NCBI GenBank assembly: GCA_934148985.1
Contig: CAKPDO010000009.1
Span: 1 to 43,787 of the forward strand
Origin: an uncultured Clostridia bacterium
Lineage (GTDB): Bacteria; Bacillota; Clostridia; TANB77; CAG-508
Length of the DNA: 43,787 nt
Reading direction: 5' to 3'
Part shown: positions 35,154-43,565 of the stretch, in pieces
Layout: the number at the start of each line of letters is the position of its first letter
Numbering within the stretch: position 1 is the first letter of the stretch
The notes under the pieces: model-generated
The model's input: only the letters and a program-made list of their open reading frames with translations
Told to the model about the DNA's origin: nothing
Databases searched by the model: none
Translations under genes and position numbers: made by a program

Positions 35154-35171
35154 TCTCTCACCTTGTTCTAT

Positions 35172-35200
35172 ATTATAGACCTTTACATTCGAAAAATTTG
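35172..35200 (-). promoter_or_regulatory. Candidate Spo0A-controlled spoIIG promoter
   Basis: TATAAT (35177-35172) lies 18 bases before the spoIIGA start region. Next to the -35 position is TTTCGAA (35194-35188), one mismatch from the 0A box TGNCGAA. Spo0A control of this operon is established in spore formers. Confidence 0.45.
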
Positions 35201-35238
35201 TCTTTTCTTATTGTAGAAAAAAAGAAATATTCTACAAA

Positions 35239-35964
35239 TTAGAACATTTCTTTTAATAAATTCATTGTAAATTCTTGAGCTCTTATGCTAACTTTTCTGT
35301 CATACTCTTCTTTTAATATCGCATTATCAGATATAACCCTTATATCAATTGCTGGAATTCCATATTGATTTGCAACTGTATAAATTGCGATTCCTTCCAT
35401 TTCTTCACACAAAATTCCGTACTTTTCATTTAAATTAATCATCCAATCACATTCTGAGTTCCAAATATCTCCGCTTCCAATTCTTCCATAGTGTACTTTT
35501 CCATATTGATATTTATTCTCTACCTTTTTAATTTTTTCTATTAATTCTTCACTTCCATTTTGTGGAATTAGCCTGTCTTTTTCACCTGCCACAAAATTTA
35601 TTAGTTCCCAGTTATCCAGATTATAGCCTTTTCCCTCTTCTTTAAACTTTGTGTTTATTGATGTTATGTTTACGCAATCTGTTCCGATAACTATATCTGA
35701 TTTATGAATATTTCTTGATATTGCTCCCGCACATCCTTGATTTATTATATAGTCTGGATTAAATTTTTCTATTGCAAGTGTTGTAGCTGCCGCATTGTTT
35801 ATTAGTCCTACTTTTGAATCACATAGTATTATTTCGTTTTCAAATATTTTTCCTTTATAAAATTTGCATAATTTTGTTCCTATGATTTGTTTTTCTTGTA
35901 GATTTTCTATTAAATAGTTTAACTCTACATCTGCCATGGCTGATATTATTAGTATTTTTTTCAT
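35239..35964 (-). CDS. mtnN: 5'-methylthioadenosine/S-adenosylhomocysteine nucleosidase
   Basis: Cleaves adenine from MTA and SAH in the methyl cycle. The nucleoside phosphorylase fold shows IISAMADVELNYL at the start, NQGCAGA, the substrate Glu motif CEEMEGIA and the catalytic Asp in RVISDNA. It is 241 residues, near the usual 230. ATG 35964 is preferred because AAAGG lies about 10 bases before it, while the earlier ATG at 35973 is too close. Confidence 0.87.
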   Translation of the reverse strand: MKKILIISAMADVELNYLIENLQEKQIIGTKLCKFYKGKIFENEIILCDSKVGLINNAAATTLAIEKFNPDYIINQGCAGAISRNIHKSDIVIGTDCVNITSINTKFKEEGKGYNLDNWELINFVAGEKDRLIPQNGSEELIEKIKKVENKYQYGKVHYGRIGSGDIWNSECDWMINLNEKYGILCEEMEGIAIYTVANQYGIPAIDIRVISDNAILKEEYDRKVSIRAQEFTMNLLKEMF

Positions 35965-35987
35965 TTTGGGCATTTCCTTTCTGTTTG

Positions 35988-36077
35988 GGACAAATGGACC
36001 GGTTCTTTTTGTCCTCTGGTCATTTGGGACCGGGTCTTTTTTGAGTTAGGACCAAAAAGATCCGGTCCATTTGTTCC
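35988..36077. repeat. Dispersed repeat, three units
   Basis: Plus units at 35988-36014 and 36021-36043 (GGGACCGGGTCTTTTTTG variant) and a minus unit at 36052-36077. They fill the gap between rplT and mtnN. Confidence 0.7.
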
Positions 36078-36139
36078 TGCCAACAATAAAAACAACCCTC
36101 GTTTTCACAAAGGTTGCCATTTAAATAAATATGTACTTT

Positions 36140-36490
36140 TTACGCATTTTTTGCAATATTAGCTATTTCTGCAAATGCTTTTTCATCACTTACAGCTATT
36201 TCTGCTAACATTTTTCTATTTATTGTAACATTAGCTTTCTTTAATCCTGCGATTAATTTGCTATATGTTAATCCATTCATTCTTGCTGCTGCATTTATTC
36301 TTGCTATCCATAATTTTCTGAAATCACTTTTTCTATCTTTTCTTCCTACATATGCGTAAGATAATGATTTTAATACTGCTTGGTTAGCATTTCTAAATCT
36401 ATAATGTTTTGCACCAAAGTATCCTTTAGCTTGTTTTAAAACTTTTTTATGTCTTCTTCTTGTTATTTTTGCTGTTTTTACTCTTGCCAT
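36140..36490 (-). CDS. rplT: Ribosomal protein L20
   Basis: A 116-residue 50S assembly protein. MARVKTAKITRRRHKKVLKQ, AKGYFGAKHYRFRNANQAV and RINAAARMNGLTYSKLIAGL are textbook L20. Last gene of infC-rpmI-rplT, whose leader it probably represses. Confidence 0.97.
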   Translation of the reverse strand: MARVKTAKITRRRHKKVLKQAKGYFGAKHYRFRNANQAVLKSLSYAYVGRKDRKSDFRKLWIARINAAARMNGLTYSKLIAGLKKANVTINRKMLAEIAVSDEKAFAEIANIAKNA

Positions 36491-36515
36491 TTTCTTTTAT
36501 TCTCCTTTCTACTTT

Positions 36516-36719
36516 TTAGTTACCATATGGTAATAATTTCTTTATTGTATTTTCACATGTTTTGTCTGCATAAGCACCTGGGCGTCTGCTATTTAATTTT
36601 TGTCTTTTTGTTTTATTTGCTAATAAGTGTCTTCTTCCTGATGTTGTTCTTTTTACTTTTCCTGTAGCTGTTAAAGAATATCTTTTCTTTGCAGCTTTAT
36701 TTGTTTTCATTTTAGGCAT
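36516..36719 (-). CDS. rpmI: Ribosomal protein L35
   Basis: A 67-residue protein MPKMKTNKAAKKRYSLTATG to KLLPYGN. ATG 36719 has AAAGGAG 8 bases before it; an upstream in-frame ATG at 36737 is not supported. Confidence 0.96.
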   Translation of the reverse strand: MPKMKTNKAAKKRYSLTATGKVKRTTSGRRHLLANKTKRQKLNSRRPGAYADKTCENTIKKLLPYGN

Positions 36720-36753
36720 GATTAAAGCTCCTTTCAAATTTTAATTATATATT

Positions 36754-37263
36754 TTACGCTTTTTTAGATAGCATAATAAACATGTTTTTTCCTTCTAATT
36801 TAGGCTTTTTATCTACTGATGCAATATCTTCTAGATTTTCTATAAATCTATTTAGTACATCTTCTCCTAATTTAGAGTTATTTACTTCTCTTCCTTTAAA
36901 TCTAACTGTTATCTTTACTTTGTTTCCATCTTCTAAAAATTTTCTTGCATTTTTAGCTTTGAATCCAAAGTCATGTTCTTCTATATTTGGAGTTATTCTG
37001 ATTTCTTTGATTTCAGCTATTTTTTGTTTTTTCTTTGCCTCTTTTTCTTTTTTAGCTTGCTCAAATTTGTATTTTCCATAGTTCATTATCTTACAAACTG
37101 GTGGCTTTACATTTGGTGAAACTAAAACTAAGTCTAGCTTTTTTTCTTCAGCTATTTCTAATGCTTCTTTTAGTGAAACAACTCCTAATTTTTCGCCTTC
37201 GTCTCCTATTAATTGTACTTCCTTTGCTCTTATTTGACCATTTATTGGTAATTCTTGTTTTAT
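36754..37263 (-). CDS. infC: Translation initiation factor IF-3, probable ATA start
   Basis: Binds the 30S subunit and checks start codons. N-domain QELPINGQIRAKEVQLIG, linker YKFEQAKKEKEAKKK, C-domain EIRITPNIEEHDFGFKAKNA and VTVRFKGRE-like strand. No ATG lies at the expected place. AGGAGGT (37277-37271) is 8 bases before ATA at 37263, while a GTG at 37272 overlaps that Shine-Dalgarno and is unlikely. Rare start codons on infC are a known self-control device because IF-3 rejects them. Confidence 0.9.
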   Translation of the reverse strand: MKQELPINGQIRAKEVQLIGDEGEKLGVVSLKEALEIAEEKKLDLVLVSPNVKPPVCKIMNYGKYKFEQAKKEKEAKKKQKIAEIKEIRITPNIEEHDFGFKAKNARKFLEDGNKVKITVRFKGREVNNSKLGEDVLNRFIENLEDIASVDKKPKLEGKNMFIMLSKKA

Positions 37264-37415
37264 ATAAAACACCTCCTAAAACAATAAAAAATTGACTTTC
37301 TTGTTACAAGATAAGCCAATTAATCCACGCCAAATAATCTGTGTGTTAATTATTTTATTTTCTTACCTTTTCCCCATTGGTTAAGGTGAGAAGTGGAATA
37401 CTTCTTCTTGCAACA
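37264..37415 (-). ncRNA. infC leader with L20-type attenuator
   Basis: The leader between promoter and infC contains GTATTCCACTTCTCACC, which resembles infC/L20 leaders of Firmicutes. It ends in a terminator (37285-37321: a stem of TTGGCTTATCTTGT with ACAAGAAAGTCAA, then six T) just before the Shine-Dalgarno. Binding of L20 would favour termination, as known for this operon in Bacillus. Confidence 0.6.
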
Positions 37416-37421
37416 TTGCCT

Positions 37422-37450
37422 ATTATATTATCATTTAGACCTTTTGTCAA
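37422..37450 (-). promoter_or_regulatory. Consensus sigma-A promoter of infC-rpmI-rplT
   Basis: TTGACA (37450-37445), 17 bases, TATAAT (37427-37422) on the minus strand: a perfect match. Confidence 0.85.
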
Positions 37451-37556
37451 GCATTTTTTCGAAATTTTCACTTTTTCGCCTTTACCCCTTGTAATTTTCC
37501 TCATTTTGTAGGATAATATAAGGGATTAAAAAATAAAAAATAAGAGGGATTAATAT

Positions 37557-39926
37557 ATGATGAAATTAATAGACAAATTATTAAAAAAATTAAATGTAAG
37601 TAGAAATACATTTTTCACCTTTATACTAACCTTAATTTCTTTTTACATCTGTATAGATAGAATTGTAGAAATGTTACTCATGATATTTACAGGTGTATCA
37701 AGTTCATATTGGGGGCCATTTAGGTATACATTAGCACTGGCATGCCCAGCATTTGCATTTGCATTTTCTGGAAAGTCAAGTTTTGCACATGATAGAAATC
37801 ATAAATTAACATTATTTTATGTATATTTAACAGCACTTTATATAATAACAACATCAATGTTCACACAGTGGATAAATGGTGGTTTATGGATTTTATTTTT
37901 ATCTGTACCAAATTATTCAAATATAGTAACAGAATTTCCAAGTATGGTAAGACATGCATTTTCAGCAATTGCTCTTTACTTACCACTAGTTACATTCTAT
38001 CCATTTATAACAAAGAAAATTATTTTGGGAATTGATGACTCAACAGAATATAGAAAATCACTTTATGATTATAAAGGAATTAGCTTAGCCGATCCATCCG
38101 TTAAACACAATTCATATATGTGTGACACAAGTTTTGTATATGATTTTTATACTGGAAAAAAAGTTACATTTGGCGAAACAGCAAGATATAGGTCGCTTCT
38201 AGTTTGTGGTGGTTCTGGTTCAGGAAAGACATCAAGAATTTTTGAACCAATGATAGCTCAAGATATAGAAAAGAAATTCTTCTTTAAAGAAGCTTCAAAA
38301 GAATTAGGTTTTACAGCATTAAAAACAGGAATTGCAACAATTACAGGTCCATATAGTAATGAATATTTAAACGAAAACTTTTCTTTAAATATGTTAGCAC
38401 CAACATTTGGAAAGGAAACTTTATTTAATACATTTATGCAAAAAATGACGCTTACAACATCACCTAAACCAATTTACAGAGATGTTGGTATGACATATCT
38501 TTCACCAGATAGTGAAAGCATTTTAAAAATGGTAGATGTTTGTAAAAATTATGGTGTATCATATATATTACTTGACCCACTAAACCCTTCAGAATCAATA
38601 GGACTTAATCCTTTCGTATATGATGACCCAAATACAATTGCAGTAACAATTTCTTCTACATTAAATGGAATTAAAGCTCCAGATAATGATAATTACTCAG
38701 AAGATGTTGTTATTCAAATATTAGAAAATTTGACAATACTTTTAAAATTAATTTATCCACAAATGAATAACGGAGTTCTCCCTAATATGGAAGATTTACT
38801 AAAACTTTTAAACAATTTTGAGTTAGTACAAAAAATGTGTGAAATTCTAAAAAAAGATATGGAACTTGCCGAAGAATATTCTATGTTAATTACATTTTTA
38901 GAGAAAAACTTCTATCCTCAAGGAAAAGGACTAGAAAACATGGAAAAATACGCATTTTATATATCAAGTCGACTTGAAAACTTGCTACGTTCTTCTAAAA
39001 TAAAAAATATTTTATGTAATAGACATTCAAACATAAACTTCGATGAAACACTAAAAAAGGGAACTTTCATCTTTGTTTGCACAAGACGTGGCGATTCTGG
39101 AAAGTTTGCAAGTACAGCATTTGGACTATTCTTCTTATTATCAATGCAAAATGCTGTTTTAAGAAGACCAGGAAACGAAAAAACGCGTATTCCACATTAT
39201 TTATATATTGACGAATTTCCTGATTTCCTTACAAGGGATACAGAAACAATATTTACAATGTACAGGAAATATTGTGTTGGTACAACAATATCAGCTCAAA
39301 GTATTTCAATGTTTGGCACGGGTGGTGTTTCAAATGTTAATCTTAAAGATGATACTGTTTCAATGGCCAAATTTAATAGTACAATTCTTTCAAACTGTGC
39401 AAGTAAAATTTACACAGGTGGTGCCGCACCAATTGATGAATTACAATGGTGGCAAAAAGAGCTTGGACAATGGAAACAATGGCAATATAAACCACGTGAT
39501 TATGATGCCGCAAAAGGAACATTAAGTACATCTTTAAAAGAAGCAAAATTTGATTATAAAGATAAAGTTGTTGCCGGAACATTGCAGTTCTTAACAGATG
39601 AAAAATGTGGTTATAAAATTCTTGGAGATAATGGTCAACCACAAAACAGTGACGGTATAATTAACTTTATGGCTTCTAAATATAAGGAAAAACATAATGG
39701 TAAAAAATATGATTTTGCAAAATATACTTCAAGTGATGCAATTTCATCAGCCACTGATGACAATAATAGTTCATCAAATTCTAGAAGATTTAATCCAACA
39801 AAGGTTGCATTTGATAACAAAAAAACACATGAAGTTGACCCTATTCAGTCAAATACTTCTTCAAATTACTTCTTAGATAATGATGATGCAATAGTAGTTA
39901 ATTTCAAAAAAAATAATAACGAGTAA
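37557..39926 (+). CDS. VirD4/TraG-like type IV coupling ATPase
   Basis: A 789-residue membrane ATPase. The N-terminal region has four or so membrane helices (about 18-160), then an FtsK/VirD4-type motor with Walker A CGGSGSGKTSR (about 219-229) and Walker B HYLYIDEFPDFLTRD, followed by AQSISMFG. The C-terminal tail is Asn/Ser rich. Such proteins feed DNA or proteins to type IV secretion systems, yet no relaxase or VirB gene is in the window. It has no in-frame CGG in 789 codons, so it appears adapted to the host. AGAGGG lies 9 bases before the ATG. Confidence 0.82.
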   Translation: MMKLIDKLLKKLNVSRNTFFTFILTLISFYICIDRIVEMLLMIFTGVSSSYWGPFRYTLALACPAFAFAFSGKSSFAHDRNHKLTLFYVYLTALYIITTSMFTQWINGGLWILFLSVPNYSNIVTEFPSMVRHAFSAIALYLPLVTFYPFITKKIILGIDDSTEYRKSLYDYKGISLADPSVKHNSYMCDTSFVYDFYTGKKVTFGETARYRSLLVCGGSGSGKTSRIFEPMIAQDIEKKFFFKEASKELGFTALKTGIATITGPYSNEYLNENFSLNMLAPTFGKETLFNTFMQKMTLTTSPKPIYRDVGMTYLSPDSESILKMVDVCKNYGVSYILLDPLNPSESIGLNPFVYDDPNTIAVTISSTLNGIKAPDNDNYSEDVVIQILENLTILLKLIYPQMNNGVLPNMEDLLKLLNNFELVQKMCEILKKDMELAEEYSMLITFLEKNFYPQGKGLENMEKYAFYISSRLENLLRSSKIKNILCNRHSNINFDETLKKGTFIFVCTRRGDSGKFASTAFGLFFLLSMQNAVLRRPGNEKTRIPHYLYIDEFPDFLTRDTETIFTMYRKYCVGTTISAQSISMFGTGGVSNVNLKDDTVSMAKFNSTILSNCASKIYTGGAAPIDELQWWQKELGQWKQWQYKPRDYDAAKGTLSTSLKEAKFDYKDKVVAGTLQFLTDEKCGYKILGDNGQPQNSDGIINFMASKYKEKHNGKKYDFAKYTSSDAISSATDDNNSSSNSRRFNPTKVAFDNKKTHEVDPIQSNTSSNYFLDNDDAIVVNFKKNNNE

Positions 39927-39955
39927 AAAAGAAGCTGAAATTCAGCTTCTTTTTT
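39927..39955. terminator. Two-way terminator after the VirD4-like gene
   Basis: AGAAGCTGAA and TTCAGCTTCT form a perfect 10-bp stem flanked by A- and T-runs. It serves both converging genes. Confidence 0.85.
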
Positions 39956-40827
39956 ATTTTAATATAAATTGTAATCCCAAGCCTGATATAACACCTATCA
40001 CATACATCATAACTGTAATACCAATATTTTCTTTCAAATGTTTTTTATTTGTTTTAAACAATACCAAAAGCCCAACTCCGGCTCCTGTAAGCAATCCAGA
40101 AATTAAAGATGCCATATTAATAACATTTTCAATATATAAATTAGTAATAATAACAGATGCCGCACAATTTGGTATAAGCCCTATTAGGCTTGAAATAATT
40201 GGCCCTAAGAAGATATTATTTTTTATAAAGTTTTCAATATTGCCTTCTCCTATTAAACTAATTATAAAATTGATTATTAGTGTAATTATAAAAATATATA
40301 TTGTTATATTTAGTGTATGAACCAAACTTGCCTTTAATATTCCCTGTTCATGGCAATGACAGTGCTCATCTTCACATATTTCAACAATATTATTTTCATT
40401 CATATCTTTATCTTTTGGGCTTTCTTTAATCATAACCTTTTTAAAAATAAAGTCTATAATAAATCCCCATATAATTCCTAAAATAAGCTTTATTCCTAAA
40501 ATTTCAAACATCAAACTAATAGGCATTGCTTCTGAAATGAATATCGGTATCATTTCATCTGATGTAGATAAATATACTGCTATCAATGTTCCTATTGATA
40601 TAAGTCTTGATGAATACAAATTTGTGGCTGATGCTGAAAAACCACATTGTGGTAAAATTCCGCACTCCTGCCCCAATAAGTGGGCCAAATTTTCCCGATT
40701 TTTTTATTTTATCCCTTATTTTATTGCTTGTTTTATTTTCTATATATTCCATTATTAAATATGTTATAAATAAAAATGGAATTAATTTTATTGTGTCTAC
40801 AACTGCATCTTGTAATATATCTAACAT
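39954..40827 (-). CDS. ArsP_2-type putative metal permease, needs +1 frameshift
   Basis: A polytopic protein of the 10-helix putative heavy-metal/manganese exporter family (ArsP_2, PF11449). Zero frame reads 55 codons (MLDILQDAVVDTIKLIPFLF to GPLIGAGV), then CGG at 40662-40660 and 34 further codons to TGA. The +1 frame gives GILPQCGFSASATNLYSSRL, a His/Cys loop DEHCHCHEQ that may bind metal, and a mirrored second half GLIPNCAASVIITNLY. Total 290 residues. The Gly before the (I/L)PQCGFS motif is family-conserved. Confidence 0.82.
40660..40662 (-). other. CGG +1 frameshift site in the ArsP_2 permease
   Basis: GGA GTG CGG AAT TTT in zero frame. Dropping the C gives GTG GGA ATT TTA CCA CAA TGT (V G I L P Q C). 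Confidence 0.82.
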
Positions 40828-40850
40828 AAATCTCTCCTTTTTCTACTTTA

Positions 40851-40918
40851 TTGGCACATTGGGACCGGTTCTTTTTGTGTCCATTCATTGGCACATTTGG
40901 ACCGGTTCTTTTTGTGTC
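40851..40918 (+). repeat. Dispersed repeat, two direct units of 31 bases
   Basis: Units 40851-40881 and 40888-40918 differ at one base; core GGACCGGTTCTTTTTGTG. The second unit reaches into the stop codon of the histidine kinase. Confidence 0.8.
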
Positions 40919-42248
40919 ATCCCTTAGTAGGCACTTTTATAACAACTTCAGTACCTTTTCCTACTTCACTTTTAATATCAATACTTCCACCATTCTTGTC
41001 CAAAATTTCTTTAGCAATAGAAAGTCCTAATCCCGTTCCACCATTTTCTCTACTTCTAGCCTTGTCCACTCTGTAAAAACGTTCAAAAATTCTATTTAAA
41101 TCTTCTTCTGGAATTCCAATTCCGTTATCTATTATCTTTATATAAGCATCATTATATACAAATCCCACATAAATTTTAAGTAATCCACCATCTGGAGTAT
41201 ATTTTATACTATTTGTTAAGATATTTAAAACAACCCTTTCGATGTCATCTTTATCTGCAAAAACTGGTGGAACATCTGCCGTAACAAAGTTTTCAACTTG
41301 ATGATTTTTCTTTTTGATTTCTATTGCAAGTTTGTTTTGGCATTCTTTTACCATTTCACCTAAGTCAAAACTTTCCTTTTTCAATTTTTTCCTGTTACTA
41401 TCCATTCTAGAAAGTTCAAGCAAATCTGTAACAAGCCTTGCCATACGTCTTGCCTCTGTTGCAATTACTCCTAAAAATTCCTTTTGAGTTTTGTCATCAT
41501 ATTCTCCCTCTAAAAGAGTATCAGCATACCCCATTATTGATGTAATTGGGGTTTTCAATTCATGTGACACATCTGCAACAAATTCTTTACGCATATTGTC
41601 TAGTCTTTCATGTTCTATTGTGTCTGGAATAAACGCAATTACACCTGCTGGAATATCTTGCTTATTTCTAAATGGAGAAAATAATACATCAAGATTTGCA
41701 TCTCCTACATTTACCTTTTGAGTTGTAGATGTCCAGTTATCTAAATATATAATTTTTTCCATATTAATGTTTTTATCATATTTATGAAATACATCTTCAA
41801 AAGTATTATCTTCTGGTGCAATTTTTAATAACCTTTTTGCTGCCGGATTTATTAAAGCAATGCCTCCATCTCTATTAAACACGACTATTCCCTCTGTTGT
41901 ATGTAATACGATTTTTCCCATTTCAATCTGTTCTGTAGACTTTTCCTCATCTTTGCTTTTCAAATATTTATTTAATGGATAAACTATAACTTTTGACATA
42001 TAAAAAGCTAAAGCAAGCGCAATTCCCACAAATATTATACTACAAATAATAAGTATTCCATCTACTTCTTTAGATAATTCTTGTAATTCTATGTCTACTT
42101 CACTTAGAGTTGTGACTTCTTCTGTATCAATTTGACTGTGAATTCCTATTATTTTTGATTGCATAGCAATTCCAAGTCCAATTAAAATGAGTATTTCTGT
42201 AATAAATATTACTAAAACTACTTTTAAAGGCGTATTTTTCTTAAACAA
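40917..42248 (-). CDS. Membrane sensor histidine kinase (PhoR/WalK-like)
   Basis: A 443-residue sensor: membrane helices about 8-29 and 64-85 around a short outer loop, a PAS-like domain (about 110-205), HisKA with DVSHELKTPITSIMGY (phospho-acceptor His about 229), and HATPase with NILTNSIKY, DNGIGIPEEDL and NGGTGLGLS. The TTG start at 42248 has AAGGA 6 bases before it and begins LFKKNTPLKVV. A longer reading from 42356 only translates repeat DNA. No response regulator is adjacent. Confidence 0.88.
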   Translation of the reverse strand: MFKKNTPLKVVLVIFITEILILIGLGIAMQSKIIGIHSQIDTEEVTTLSEVDIELQELSKEVDGILIICSIIFVGIALALAFYMSKVIVYPLNKYLKSKDEEKSTEQIEMGKIVLHTTEGIVVFNRDGGIALINPAAKRLLKIAPEDNTFEDVFHKYDKNINMEKIIYLDNWTSTTQKVNVGDANLDVLFSPFRNKQDIPAGVIAFIPDTIEHERLDNMRKEFVADVSHELKTPITSIMGYADTLLEGEYDDKTQKEFLGVIATEARRMARLVTDLLELSRMDSNRKKLKKESFDLGEMVKECQNKLAIEIKKKNHQVENFVTADVPPVFADKDDIERVVLNILTNSIKYTPDGGLLKIYVGFVYNDAYIKIIDNGIGIPEEDLNRIFERFYRVDKARSRENGGTGLGLSIAKEILDKNGGSIDIKSEVGKGTEVVIKVPTKG

Positions 42249-42270
42249 CTTTATTCCTTCTTTCTCGGAC

Positions 42271-42393
42271 CACAGGGACCATGGGGCCATGAGGGTCGGT
42301 TCTTTTTGGTCCCATTTTATTTTTGCCCCATTGGGACCGGTTCTTTTTGTTCCCATTTTATTTAACCCATTGGGTCCGGTTCCTTTTGGTCCC
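42271..42393 (+). repeat. Dispersed repeat, three tandem units
   Basis: Units near 42271-42312 (long split variant), 42326-42352 and 42367-42393 at roughly 41-base steps. The spacer TCCCATTTTATTT is also repeated, so the unit here is about 41 bases. Confidence 0.75.
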
Positions 42394-42396
42394 GTT

Positions 42397-43513
42397 TTAT
42401 TTTATTAATTTTTTTATTTCTTCATAAATTTTATCTTCTACATTTTCATTTGAAACTTTGTATGCATTTTTTCCCATTTCAGCACATTTTTCTTTATTTA
42501 ATACTATATTTTCAATCTCTGTATTTAATATTTTTCCATCAAGTTCATCATTTTTTATAATTTTCGAAGCTCCTACATTTTCCAAAACTTTTGCATTATA
42601 CATTTGATGGTCATTACTAACATTTGGAAGTGGTATCAAAATTGATGGTTTAGAAAGATTGGCAATTTCTGTAATTGTCATTGCCCCACTTCTTGCAACA
42701 ACCATATCGCATATGTTTTCTACTTCTTCCATATTATATATATATGGTAAAATTTTACAGTTTTCAATTTTTTGAATGTCTATAGATTTATTTGAAAGTT
42801 CATTTTTTATAATATCAAACTGTTTAGGACCTGTTGCCCAAATAATTTGGTAATTTTTATTTTTCTTTTGTTCTATAATATCAATCAAAGCTTCATTAAT
42901 CTTCTGTGCACCTTGGCTTCCACCAAAAATTAAAACAATCGGCTTTGTTTCATTTAATCCAATGTCTTGTATTATTTTGTGTCTTTCATTAATTCCATAG
43001 TTTTGCTTTTTTATCTTTACAGGCGTTCCAGTAAAAACAACATTTTTGCAATTAGGAATTCTTTTTTTTGCATCTTCAAAAGAAACTAAAATGGTATCGG
43101 CTTTTTTTGAAAGCATTTTTACAGCTTTACCAGGAAAAGCATTACTTTCATGTAATAAAACCGGCACATTATTTGCTTTCGCTGCCATAACAACAGCTCC
43201 ACATATGTACCCTCCTGTCCCTATTACAATGTCTGGCTTAAATTCTTTTACTATTTTCTTTGCTTCTCCTATCCCTTTAACTGTTTTATATAATTTTTTT
43301 ATAGTTTCTATAGATATTTTTTTGCTTAATCCATATGCATCAATAGTTTTTAATTTATAACCTGCTCTTGGTACTAAGTCATTTTCTAATCCTCTTGTTG
43401 TTCCGAATGAATATTATCTCTGAGTCTTTTTGCTCCTGTTTTATTTTATTTGCTATTGATATTGCTGGATTTATGTGTCCAGCTGTTCCTGCTGCTGCTA
43501 TTATTACTTTCAT
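42397..43513 (-). CDS. murG: MurG, lipid II synthase glycosyltransferase, needs +1 frameshift
   Basis: Essential enzyme adding GlcNAc to lipid I on the inner membrane face. ATG 43513 (AGGAGG 10 bases upstream) opens 36 codons (MKVIIAAAGTAGHINPAISI to EIIFI), then CGG AAC leads to TGA seven codons on. The +1 frame gives GTTRGLENDLVPRAGYKL, GTGGYICGAVVMAAKANNVP, HESNAFPGK, FGGSQGAQKIN and VVARSGAMTITEI, the full GT28 enzyme, 371 residues. The first loop reads AAAGTAGH rather than GGTGGH. It follows an FtsW-type gene. Confidence 0.92.
43403..43405 (-). other. CGG +1 frameshift site in murG
   Basis: TTC ATT CGG AAC AAC in zero frame. Dropping the C gives ATT GGA ACA ACA AGA GGA (I G T T R G), the conserved FIGT.RG motif. 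Confidence 0.85.
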
Positions 43514-43565
43514 CTATAATTTGCCTCCTTTTTTCTATCCGCTCAATTGGGGACGTGGAATTTAA

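Noticed and set aside
42249..42356. An extra 36 residues at the N-terminus of the histidine kinase
   Set aside because: They are a translation of the repeat array; the TTG at 42248 has a proper Shine-Dalgarno.
42271..42393. Tandem GGGACC repeats as a CRISPR array
   Set aside because: Units are short, spacers are themselves repeated or vary in length, orientation varies between loci, and no cas gene is present.
3941..43405. The eight frameshifts as sequencing or assembly errors
   Set aside because: All eight are extra C before GG on the coding strand, at a codon boundary, at a conserved Gly, in genes on both strands. An error process would not know strand or reading phase. Raw reads could still settle it.
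3941..43405. CGG reassigned to another amino acid (Trp, Gln or Gly)
   Set aside because: A triplet reassignment would leave the reading frame broken; only a four-base advance restores the proteins.
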